Assembly (NCBI GenBank): GCA_019323575.1
Contig: JAHWHB010000062.1
Location: forward strand, 1 to 9,617
Length of the DNA: 9,617 nucleotides
Direction of reading: 5' to 3'
DNA from: Candidatus Woesearchaeota archaeon
Lineage (GTDB): Archaea > Nanobdellota > Nanobdellia > Woesearchaeales > ARS49
Shown here: piece after piece, positions 1-5,972 of the stretch
Layout: each line of letters starts with the position of its first letter
Position numbering within the stretch: position 1 is the stretch's first letter
Notes under the pieces: generated by a model
Database searches by the model: none
What the model was told of the DNA's origin: nothing
Seen by the model: the letters and a program-made list of their open reading frames with translations, nothing else
Position numbers and translations under genes: made by a program

Positions 1-1255
1 AAACATCAGCACACGCCAAAGCATTTCCAGAAGCACCCCCTCCTGCAGTGGTCTTTCTTGCATTCTGCACAAAGCCAAATTTATCCAACAAATAAATTGT
101 GGCAGAAGCAAAAGTACTATCATAAGCAGCAATTCCAGTCATTGTAGAAGTGACACGACACAAGTCATTAAAAGTAATAGCCGCCCCGCTAATCTGAGTA
201 TAAGCAGTACTGCCATCAGTATAATCCAAAGAAGCAATAACACCATAATTCTGCGTATCAAGAAGCTGCTGTATAGAAACAAAATTATTATCATCATCCA
301 CCAACAAATCAGTTAATTGAGTATACACACCAGAACCAGGACTTCCTTTTTTCTGCCAGTTGTCAGCAACTGCAAAACTATCACTTGCCATTACAACATC
401 AACACTATAATGATAAACATCAGTAGAACCGCCAACATCACCAATCTCAGCAACATCAAGCCTAGTATCTCCAGTTCCACTAATATACGCAGCAACCTTA
501 ACATCATAACCGACTGGATTTGGAATCGTCCAATCAACACTATCATCAGGAGTCAAATCAGCAGCATCAAGAATAACACAAGCAAGACACTGAGGCGCCT
601 CTTCATCAGTCGAAATACCGCAAAGAACAATCACGTCAGCATAAGAATCATAAACAGCAGACAAGCCCTGATTGTCAGCCAAACCATTACCAATACTGAT
701 AGTCTTAGAAGCAGTAATGCTATAAGTGGCGCCTGAAACAGCAAACAACATTCCATAAAAAGTAGAACCGCTAGTGCCATAAGCAAAATACTCGCCAGGA
801 GAGATAAAAATCATACCATTAAAATCAATCGCAGCAGCATCATTTCTCGCCAACTCCTTAACAGCAACAGTAACACCAGAGTCCTTGTTCTTAGAAAAAA
901 CAACACCATTATTCCCTTTCTGATACAAACCAGTAAAATAAGTGCCATCAAAAACAGCATCAACAAAAGAAACAGTATCAGACTTGCCAGTCTCAAAAAT
1001 ACGCGCAAAATTAGGATAACCAGGCATGACGGTGTTTGTAGAAGCATCAAAATCAAACGCATAAGCATTAACATCAATAAGAATATCAGCATCAGAAGGA
1101 GTGTAATCGCCCCTAGTCTCAGCAGAAGCGCCGCCATAAGAGTGAGTAGTAAGAATACCGGCATCAGAGGTTGCACCAAGAAAATCATGCATATTAGAAC
1201 TATCAGCAAGAACAGGCAAAGCCATCAAAAGCAAGAGAATAAATAATTTCTTCAC
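1..1255 (-). CDS. Secreted protein of unknown function, 3' end beyond the window
   Basis: An open frame runs from GTG at 1255 through base 1, giving 418 visible residues with no stop. The N-terminus is a classic signal peptide: two lysines, a hydrophobic run (LFILLLLMALP) and a V-L-A cleavage site after about residue 17, so the product is probably exported. The mature part is rich in Gly, Ser, Thr, Asp, Ala and Tyr and poor in Lys, typical of a folded beta-rich surface protein. Five cysteines are visible in the second half, two of them in a CLAC motif. I do not recognise a family. The GTG start is chosen because it directly precedes the signal peptide and has a strong Shine-Dalgarno sequence (1259-1266). 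It lies 36 bases downstream of ileS on the same strand and could be read through from ileS or use its own TATA box. A cell-surface or S-layer-like role is only an inference. Confidence 0.85.
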   Translation of the reverse strand, partial: MKKLFILLLLMALPVLADSSNMHDFLGATSDAGILTTHSYGGASAETRGDYTPSDADILIDVNAYAFDFDASTNTVMPGYPNFARIFETGKSDTVSFVDAVFDGTYFTGLYQKGNNGVVFSKNKDSGVTVAVKELARNDAAAIDFNGMIFISPGEYFAYGTSGSTFYGMLFAVSGATYSITASKTISIGNGLADNQGLSAVYDSYADVIVLCGISTDEEAPQCLACVILDAADLTPDDSVDWTIPNPVGYDVKVAAYISGTGDTRLDVAEIGDVGGSTDVYHYSVDVVMASDSFAVADNWQKKGSPGSGVYTQLTDLLVDDDNNFVSIQQLLDTQNYGVIASLDYTDGSTAYTQISGAAITFNDLCRVTSTMTGIAAYDSTFASATIYLLDKFGFVQNARKTTAGGGASGNALACADV

Positions 1256-1258
1256 GCT

Positions 1259-1266
1259 ATCACCTC
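1259..1266 (-). promoter_or_regulatory. Strong Shine-Dalgarno site for the secreted-protein gene
   Basis: The minus strand reads GAGGTGAT, then AGC, then the GTG start at 1255. This matches the complement of the conserved 16S rRNA 3' end (AUCACCUC) over eight bases at a short but normal distance. It decides the GTG start. It is the strongest ribosome binding site in the window; most other genes here have none. Confidence 0.8.
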
Positions 1267-1288
1267 AAATACCACTAGAATAAGATGA

Positions 1289-1296
1289 TATTTAAA
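1289..1296 (-). promoter_or_regulatory. Probable TATA box of the secreted-protein gene
   Basis: The minus strand reads TTTAAATA, the same box seen upstream of the gene at 5027. It overlaps the ileS stop codon (1292-1294). It lies 34-41 bases from the GTG start, so transcription would begin near 1267 and leave a leader of roughly 12 bases that just holds the Shine-Dalgarno site. Read-through from ileS is the alternative. Confidence 0.5.
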
Positions 1297-4200
1297 CCTT
1301 GTCCAAGAAAATTTTGAAAGTCTTATCCTTCACCTTCTCCTCAGCAGAAAAAGCATGCTTTCTCACAGGCGCGGCAGAGCCAACCTTGACAGAAGCACCG
1401 CACTTCTCGCCAATCCTGTCCTGCCACTTCTCAAGAAGTTCACTCTCACACTGAACATAAACACTCGCCTTATCAGTCTTAAGCATGCCAGCTTCCTTCC
1501 TCAACTGCTGAACACGACGCATAATCTCCCGTGCATAACCCTCAGCATCCAGCTCGGCAGAACGCTCAGTATCAAGATAAACAATACCAAGAGGGAATTC
1601 AACCTCAACATACTTCTCAGGAACCTCTCTTTCAACAACAATATGATCCTTATTAAGCTCAAAAACCTCCTTGCCAACCTTAACAACAAACTTATTCTCC
1701 TTACCAAGCTGCTCCAAAATATCCTTGGCAGGAAGCTCAGCAAGCTTAGTCAAAATCTTAGGACTCTTAGCACCAAAAGACTTGCCAAGAGGACCTGCAT
1801 TAGCCTTAACCTTAATCTTAATCTCAGCAAAATCCTTATGACCATGAATCTCCTTACAATTAGTCTGAACCTTAATAATATCCTCAAGCTCCTCCAAAGC
1901 AGAAAGAAGCCCATCGTCCTGAGAGACAACCTCAACCTTCTTCACAGGCCAGCGCAAAGAAATCTTAGCCTTCTCCCTAGAAGAAAGAACCGCCTGCACA
2001 ACAACATCAACCTTAGACATCTGCTTCTCCAACTCAACATCAATACACTTATCAGAAAACTTAGGCCAAGAACACAAATGAATACTCTCCTCCAAATCCT
2101 TAAACTCCTTCCTCAAATTCTGCCACATCATCTCACAAACAAACGGAGCCATAGGACAGAACAATTTCAAAGTGTTAACCAAACAATTAAAAGAAGCATA
2201 AAGCACAGCCTTGCGCTCATTCTCCTCGCCAACAGCAGCCTTATCACGAACCATCTGAATATAAGTCCTGCTCAAAGACAAAAACAAGTCCTCAATAAAA
2301 CCAGGAATCTCATTCAAACGATACTCATCAAACAATTTAGTAACATTCTTAACACCAGAATTCATCTTAGACAAAATAAAACGCTCCTCAACACCGCACA
2401 AAGACTTCATCACAACATCATCCATCAAAACAGGATTCTCCTTTAACTCACGCGCAAGACCAACAACAAAATTCTGAACATTCCACAAAACAATCAAATT
2501 CCTATGCTTAACCTTAGCATCAGAATGATTAAAATTCAAGTCAACACCAGGCTGGGCGCCGCCAATCTGATAATAACGCAAAGTATCCGCGCCATACTGG
2601 TCAATAATCTCATAAGGAGAGATAATATTCTTCAAAGATTTGGACATCTTCCTACCAGCAGAATCATTAATGAAACCATGCATGTAAACCGCCTTGTAAG
2701 GAATCTCCCCAAAACTAACCATTGACATGCACATCAAACTATTAAACCAGCCGCGAATCTGATCCTTGCCCTCCAAAATCAATTCAGGGAAACCCATCTT
2801 CTTGAAAGTCTTATCATCAGACGGGTAGTTCAAAGAAGCCCAAGGCGAAACACCAGAATCAAGCCAGACATCCAAAACATCAGGCACCCTGACCATATCC
2901 TTGCCACAATCACACTTCAAAATAACCTTATCAACCCAAGGACGATGCAAGTTATCCAATTCCTTGCCAGTCAACTTCTTCAACTCGGCACGAGAAGAAA
3001 CAACTTTGTACTTGCCGCAAACACAAGTCCAGATAGGCAAAGGAATACCCCAGAAACGCTGACGAGAAATACACCAGTCCTGCAAAGATTTAAGCCAGCT
3101 GTCAAACCACTTATTACCTGCCCAGTCAGGAACCCAATAAACCTTCTTATTACGCTCGACCATATCATCCCTGAGCTTCTCAACAGCAATAAACCACTGG
3201 TCAGTCGCCCTGAAAACAACAGGCATCTTGCAACGCCAGCAATGAGCATACTCGTGATCAACCTTAACAACATCAATAATAACACCCTTATCCTTCAACA
3301 ACTGCACAAAACGGTCATCATCCTGCTTGGCAACCAAACCAGCAAGAGAACCCATAACATCAGAAAAACAACCGTGCTCATCAATCTCATTAAAAGCAGA
3401 AATACCACACTCCTTGCCAACCTCAAAATCCTCAGGACCACAGCCAGGAGCGCAATGCACAAGGCCAGAGCCAGCATCAGTAGAAACATACTTGTCAGAC
3501 AAAATCACAGAATAAGCGCGCTCCTCCTTATTCTCCTGATGGAACTTAACCTCGTCTCTGAAAGGCTGCATGTATTTGGTGCCAGCTAATTTCTCACCCT
3601 TGACTTTTTCCAGAACCTCGTACTTCTTGCCAGCAACAGCGCCAATAACACCAGGAGCAAGAGCCTCAGCAAGAATCCAAGTCTCACCATCAACCTTCGC
3701 CTTAACATAATCAAACTCAGGGTGAGCCATAACAGCCATGTTAAACGGAATAGTCCAAGGAGTAGTAGTCCACACAATCAAAAACTCATTAGGTTTCCCT
3801 TCAACCTGAAGCTTCACAAAAATAGAATCCTCCTTCCTATTCTCATACTCCAGTTCGTGCTTAGCAAGCGCAGTAGCACAACGAGGACACCAAGTCATAA
3901 CCTTCTTGCCAAGATACAAAAGCTCACGCTCATGAGCCTTAGCCAAAGCCCACCAAGCACCCTCAATATACTCATTCTTAATAGTCATGTAAGGATTCTG
4001 CCAGTCCATCCAGACACCCAAACGCTTAAACTCTTCAACCATAGGCCACAAATTGTCAAGAGCAAACTTCTGGCACTCCTCAATAAACCTAGAAAGACCA
4101 AGCTTGTTCAGAATTTCCTTTTTGTCTTTAATGCCGAGTTCTTTTTCGACAGCGACCTCAACAGGCAAACCATGCATGTCAAAACCAGGCTGGTCCCAAA

Positions 4201-4417
4201 CATCAAAACCACACATGCGCTTGTACCTTAAAACAGAATCCCTAAGCGCCTTGCCCCACGCATGACCAATATGAATCTTACCAGAAGTATACGGAGGGCC
4301 ATCTAAATAGTAGAAAATCTTCTTACCAGCATTCTTCTTCTTAGCCTTCTCGTAAATCTTATTGTCCTTCCAGAAGTCAAGGACTGAAGGCTCTACAACC
4401 TTAAAATCATAGGTCAT
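1292..4417 (-). CDS. ileS: Isoleucyl-tRNA synthetase (archaeal/eukaryal type)
   Basis: This is a class Ia aminoacyl-tRNA synthetase that charges tRNA-Ile with isoleucine in the cytoplasm. It has 1041 residues, full length for the family. The ATP-binding HIGH motif is at residues 49-52, after the PPYTSGKI segment, and KMSKS is at 590-594. The inserted editing domain starts near the WTTTPWT motif (216-222), which is characteristic of the Ile/Val/Leu group. Metal-binding cysteine pairs are visible at 177/180, 393/396, 465/467 and 502/504. The segment with CVCG, LHRPWVD, CDCG and RVPDVLDVW is typical of the archaeal/eukaryal IleRS branch, and it separates this protein from ValRS. The ATG at 4417 gives the expected N-terminus (MTYDFKVVEP), has no Shine-Dalgarno sequence and sits 24 bases from a TATA box, so the mRNA is probably leaderless. 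All key motifs are intact. Codons end mostly in T or G, following the strand bias of the window. Confidence 0.97.
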   Translation of the reverse strand: MTYDFKVVEPSVLDFWKDNKIYEKAKKKNAGKKIFYYLDGPPYTSGKIHIGHAWGKALRDSVLRYKRMCGFDVWDQPGFDMHGLPVEVAVEKELGIKDKKEILNKLGLSRFIEECQKFALDNLWPMVEEFKRLGVWMDWQNPYMTIKNEYIEGAWWALAKAHERELLYLGKKVMTWCPRCATALAKHELEYENRKEDSIFVKLQVEGKPNEFLIVWTTTPWTIPFNMAVMAHPEFDYVKAKVDGETWILAEALAPGVIGAVAGKKYEVLEKVKGEKLAGTKYMQPFRDEVKFHQENKEERAYSVILSDKYVSTDAGSGLVHCAPGCGPEDFEVGKECGISAFNEIDEHGCFSDVMGSLAGLVAKQDDDRFVQLLKDKGVIIDVVKVDHEYAHCWRCKMPVVFRATDQWFIAVEKLRDDMVERNKKVYWVPDWAGNKWFDSWLKSLQDWCISRQRFWGIPLPIWTCVCGKYKVVSSRAELKKLTGKELDNLHRPWVDKVILKCDCGKDMVRVPDVLDVWLDSGVSPWASLNYPSDDKTFKKMGFPELILEGKDQIRGWFNSLMCMSMVSFGEIPYKAVYMHGFINDSAGRKMSKSLKNIISPYEIIDQYGADTLRYYQIGGAQPGVDLNFNHSDAKVKHRNLIVLWNVQNFVVGLARELKENPVLMDDVVMKSLCGVEERFILSKMNSGVKNVTKLFDEYRLNEIPGFIEDLFLSLSRTYIQMVRDKAAVGEENERKAVLYASFNCLVNTLKLFCPMAPFVCEMMWQNLRKEFKDLEESIHLCSWPKFSDKCIDVELEKQMSKVDVVVQAVLSSREKAKISLRWPVKKVEVVSQDDGLLSALEELEDIIKVQTNCKEIHGHKDFAEIKIKVKANAGPLGKSFGAKSPKILTKLAELPAKDILEQLGKENKFVVKVGKEVFELNKDHIVVEREVPEKYVEVEFPLGIVYLDTERSAELDAEGYAREIMRRVQQLRKEAGMLKTDKASVYVQCESELLEKWQDRIGEKCGASVKVGSAAPVRKHAFSAEEKVKDKTFKIFLDKV

Positions 4418-4423
4418 AAGAGC

Positions 4424-4448
4424 AAAAGAAAAATAATTGATTTAAAAA
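4424..4448 (-). terminator. U-rich tract after the 5027-4455 gene, a possible terminator
   Basis: Just past the stop codon at 4455 the minus strand carries three T-runs: T5 (4444-4448), T5 (4429-4433) and T4 (4424-4427). Archaeal intrinsic termination typically needs only such T-rich stretches. The first run is also part of the ileS TATA box, so terminator and promoter would share the same bases. This is inferred from composition only. Confidence 0.35.
4441..4448 (-). promoter_or_regulatory. TATA box of ileS
   Basis: The minus strand reads TTTTTAAA, 24-31 bases upstream of the ileS ATG at 4417. Archaeal transcription starts about 22-27 bases from the box, which places it at or within a few bases of the start codon. 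The intervening bases contain no Shine-Dalgarno motif, consistent with leaderless translation. Confidence 0.6.
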
Positions 4449-4454
4449 GGTATC

Positions 4455-5027
4455 TTAAGGGTTCCTTCTCAAAGCAAGATACGCGCCGCCAGCAATCATA
4501 GAAAGCAGGCCAGTGTATATCACTATTTTCTTGAAAGTATCGCGCTCATCATTCGCTTCCTCGGCAACATTATCAAGACGCGCCTCTATTCCAGGCTTGT
4601 CATGGCCGGTGAAGCGCTTGAAACGAGCATTCTCATCCTGAATCTCAATTTTCCTGTCCTGAACAAATCTAGTATTATCATCAACACTACCAAAAACCAA
4701 AGCAGCACCAAGAGCAGCAGCAGCGCCAATACCGGCTATAAAAAGTCCAAATTTTGAACGGCAATAATGCTGAAAACAAGGGCGATAAGCATTAACAATC
4801 TGTAAATGAACAGGAGTTGGTTGAGCGGGGTTGGCCGGGTCAGGTACAAGCGCACTCTCAAACCAATCGCGAGCATCGTTCCTATTCGCGGCATTTACCC
4901 ACGCACCATCAGCGCCAGTAGGAGTCCTATAATCAGCACCGTTTTTGCATAAGGTCTCAAAAGCCTCATTCTTATACACCGCGTTGTTACGAATCCGACT
5001 TAATATATAATTGTCTGTTGGGGCCAT
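4455..5027 (-). CDS. Hypothetical membrane protein with two transmembrane helices
   Basis: I do not recognise this 190-residue protein. The first 90 residues are polar and soluble-looking, with three cysteines (27, 84, 89) and a Pro-rich stretch near 61-72. A transmembrane helix rich in Gly and Ala spans about 93-113. A charged, probably helical segment follows (114-166, many Asp, Glu, Lys and Arg). A second transmembrane helix spans 167-186 before the short basic end RRNP, so both termini should face the same side. The ATG at 5027 lies 23 bases from a TTTAAATA box and lacks a Shine-Dalgarno site, so it is probably leaderless. It stands alone: divergent from the small Cys-rich gene at 5128 and followed by ileS with its own promoter. 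Its composition is unusual. It uses nine CGN and six AGR arginine codons, is locally GC-rich, and shows patchy rather than consistent strand skew, which suggests a different history from its neighbours. Confidence 0.8.
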   Translation of the reverse strand: MAPTDNYILSRIRNNAVYKNEAFETLCKNGADYRTPTGADGAWVNAANRNDARDWFESALVPDPANPAQPTPVHLQIVNAYRPCFQHYCRSKFGLFIAGIGAAAALGAALVFGSVDDNTRFVQDRKIEIQDENARFKRFTGHDKPGIEARLDNVAEEANDERDTFKKIVIYTGLLSMIAGGAYLALRRNP

Positions 5028-5049
5028 AGACGATAAGTGTGTGAAGAAG

Positions 5050-5057
5050 TATTTAAA
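5050..5057 (-). promoter_or_regulatory. TATA box of the 5027-4455 gene
   Basis: The minus strand reads TTTAAATA, 23-30 bases upstream of the ATG at 5027, the spacing expected for a leaderless archaeal transcript. It lies on one side of the inverted repeat at 5067-5090. Confidence 0.6.
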
Positions 5058-5066
5058 GCTTTCTAT

Positions 5067-5090
5067 ATTAACTACTAATAAGTGGTTAAT
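5067..5090. repeat. Inverted repeat in a divergent promoter, candidate operator
   Basis: The left arm ATTAACTACT (5067-5076) and right arm AGTGGTTAAT (5081-5090) are reverse complements at 9 of 10 positions, separated by AATA. The centre of symmetry (5078.5) is within one base of the midpoint between the two divergent start codons (5027 and 5128), and the repeat sits between the two TATA boxes. That position suits a regulator acting on both genes. The arms are AT-rich, so chance is not excluded. Confidence 0.5.
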
Positions 5091-5093
5091 GAG

Positions 5094-5104
5094 TATTAAA
5101 AATA
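5094..5104 (+). promoter_or_regulatory. TATA-like box of the small Cys-rich gene
   Basis: The plus strand reads TATTAAAAATA, 24-34 bases upstream of the ATG at 5128. It begins three bases after the right arm of the inverted repeat, so a protein bound to the repeat could block the factor-B recognition element. No Shine-Dalgarno motif precedes the ATG. Confidence 0.5.
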
Positions 5105-5127
5105 GGGTGTGCTAAAATCGAGATAAC

Positions 5128-5280
5128 ATGACTTTCAAATGCCACACCTGCGGAAAAATATACCCCAAACAAGGAATCTGCTGCGAAAAACCCTTGGAAA
5201 AAGCATGCCCAATATGCGGCTATGGAAAAGACTTCTGCACCTGCGAAACAGCAAGCACAAAAGAAGGAATGAAAAGATAG
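5128..5280 (+). CDS. Small cysteine-rich zinc-ribbon-like protein, 50 residues
   Basis: The ATG at 5128 opens a 50-codon frame ending in TAG at 5278-5280. The product has eight cysteines: CHTC (5, 8), CC (18, 19), CPIC followed by GYG (27, 30), and CTC (37, 39). The CxxCG knuckles are typical of zinc ribbons, and the count allows two metal sites. The tail (40-50) is polar and basic. No specific family is recognised. Small zinc ribbons of this kind often bind nucleic acid or partner proteins, but that is inference. Support for it being real: eight cysteines with regular spacing, a TATA box at the correct distance, A/C-ending codons like the other plus-strand genes, and a good fit between a divergent promoter and the kinase gene. 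It converges on the kinase gene with one base between the stop codons. Confidence 0.8.
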   Translation: MTFKCHTCGKIYPKQGICCEKPLEKACPICGYGKDFCTCETASTKEGMKR

Positions 5281-5281
5281 A

Positions 5282-5896
5282 CTACCACTCGCTTGTTATG
5301 CGATACTTTACCTTAGCATACTTTTTCATCTTGGAAATTACTATACTTTTAGACTCGTAAGCATTAATACAACGAATAGAGATGTTTTTAGAAGCAAAGA
5401 AATCAAGAGTAGGATAAGTAATGTTCCAATACTCCTTAATCCGCTTCAACATCGCTTTTTTAGTATCATCAGTCCTGCCCTCTTCCTCAGCACGAATACT
5501 GCTTCTCCTCAAGACTTCGCAATTGGGAACATTAGTAAAATGCCAGACCTCCCTGAATTCCAAAAAGTCAGACAAATCCTCTGCCTGAGCAGGAGTACGG
5601 CACATACCATCAACAAGCAAGTGCTGTGAATCTGCTTTAAATTTGCCAGAAGCAATCCTCGAAGCAATACCGCCCCTGTACATCGGAACCATAATCTCAT
5701 CAGGAATCAAAACACCCCTGCTCAAATAGTCACCAATCTGATCTGCCAAATCACCCCGCGCCTTCTGAGCCTCCCTAACCAAATCACCAGAAGAAAGATG
5801 ATAAAAAATGTGAGGAAACTCAGCAAACAAAGCCTTGCCAACAGTACCTTTACCAGAACAAGGAATCCCAAACAAAACAATCGCTGTATTCTTCAT
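5282..5896 (-). CDS. adk: Adenylate kinase family nucleoside monophosphate kinase
   Basis: The 204-residue product transfers phosphate from ATP to a nucleoside monophosphate (AMP in true adenylate kinases) in the cytoplasm. The P-loop GIPCSGKGT is at residues 10-18. The NMP-binding region has LSSGDLVRE (34-42) and GVLIPDE (61-67). The usual DGFPRT motif appears as DGMCRT (96-101), followed by QAE (104-106). Arginines 130, 131 and 135 and the GRTDD motif (140-144), with R152, match the phosphate-binding and lid region. There is no long inserted lid, so it is a short-lid type. The start at 5896 places the beta strand and P-loop correctly and lies 24 bases from a TATA box. The upstream ATG at 6004 would overlap the divergent gene and is rejected. 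The Phe-Pro to Met-Cys change leaves some doubt whether AMP, CMP or UMP is preferred, so the gene symbol is provisional. Confidence 0.9.
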   Translation of the reverse strand: MKNTAIVLFGIPCSGKGTVGKALFAEFPHIFYHLSSGDLVREAQKARGDLADQIGDYLSRGVLIPDEIMVPMYRGGIASRIASGKFKADSQHLLVDGMCRTPAQAEDLSDFLEFREVWHFTNVPNCEVLRRSSIRAEEEGRTDDTKKAMLKRIKEYWNITYPTLDFFASKNISIRCINAYESKSIVISKMKKYAKVKYRITSEW

Positions 5897-5904
5897 TTTA
5901 CGGC

Positions 5905-5920
5905 TGGAAACTATATTCCA
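5905..5920. repeat. Short palindrome TGGAA-N6-TTCCA in the kinase promoter
   Basis: Five-base arms (5905-5909 and 5916-5920) flank ACTATA. The element lies between the TATA box and the start codon of the kinase gene, where a bound protein could block initiation. With only five bases per arm, chance is a real possibility. Confidence 0.3.
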
Positions 5921-5927
5921 TATATCA
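5920..5927 (-). promoter_or_regulatory. TATA box of the kinase gene
   Basis: The minus strand reads TGATATAT, 24-31 bases upstream of the ATG at 5896. This supports 5896 rather than 6004 as the start. No Shine-Dalgarno motif is present, so the transcript is probably leaderless. Confidence 0.5.
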
Positions 5928-5940
5928 ATTTTTGCGTAAG

Positions 5941-5948
5941 ATTTAAAA
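5941..5948 (+). promoter_or_regulatory. TATA box of the Pro-Glu/Lys-rich protein gene
   Basis: The plus strand reads ATTTAAAA, 25-32 bases upstream of the ATG at 5973, again the leaderless spacing. It is about 14 bases from the kinase TATA box on the other strand, so the two divergent promoters are nearly back to back. Confidence 0.55.
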
Positions 5949-5972
5949 AAGAACACCGAGCAACCAAACAAT

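Noticed and set aside
317..736. Plus-strand frame rich in Asn, Ile, Ser and Thr
   Set aside because: It is antisense to the secreted-protein gene, which has a signal peptide and ribosome binding site. No promoter or motif supports the plus-strand frame.
811..1209. Minus-strand Leu-rich frame resembling a membrane protein
   Set aside because: It is in a different frame of the same strand as the secreted protein. Its leucines come from CTT/TTG/TTA triplets produced by T-rich GAT/GTT/GCT codons read out of frame.
1355..2446. Long plus-strand open frame of 363 codons opposite ileS
   Set aside because: It lies wholly antisense to an intact isoleucyl-tRNA synthetase. The product is low-complexity (Leu, Asn, Arg, Ile) with no motif. 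The low T content of this strand makes stop codons rare.
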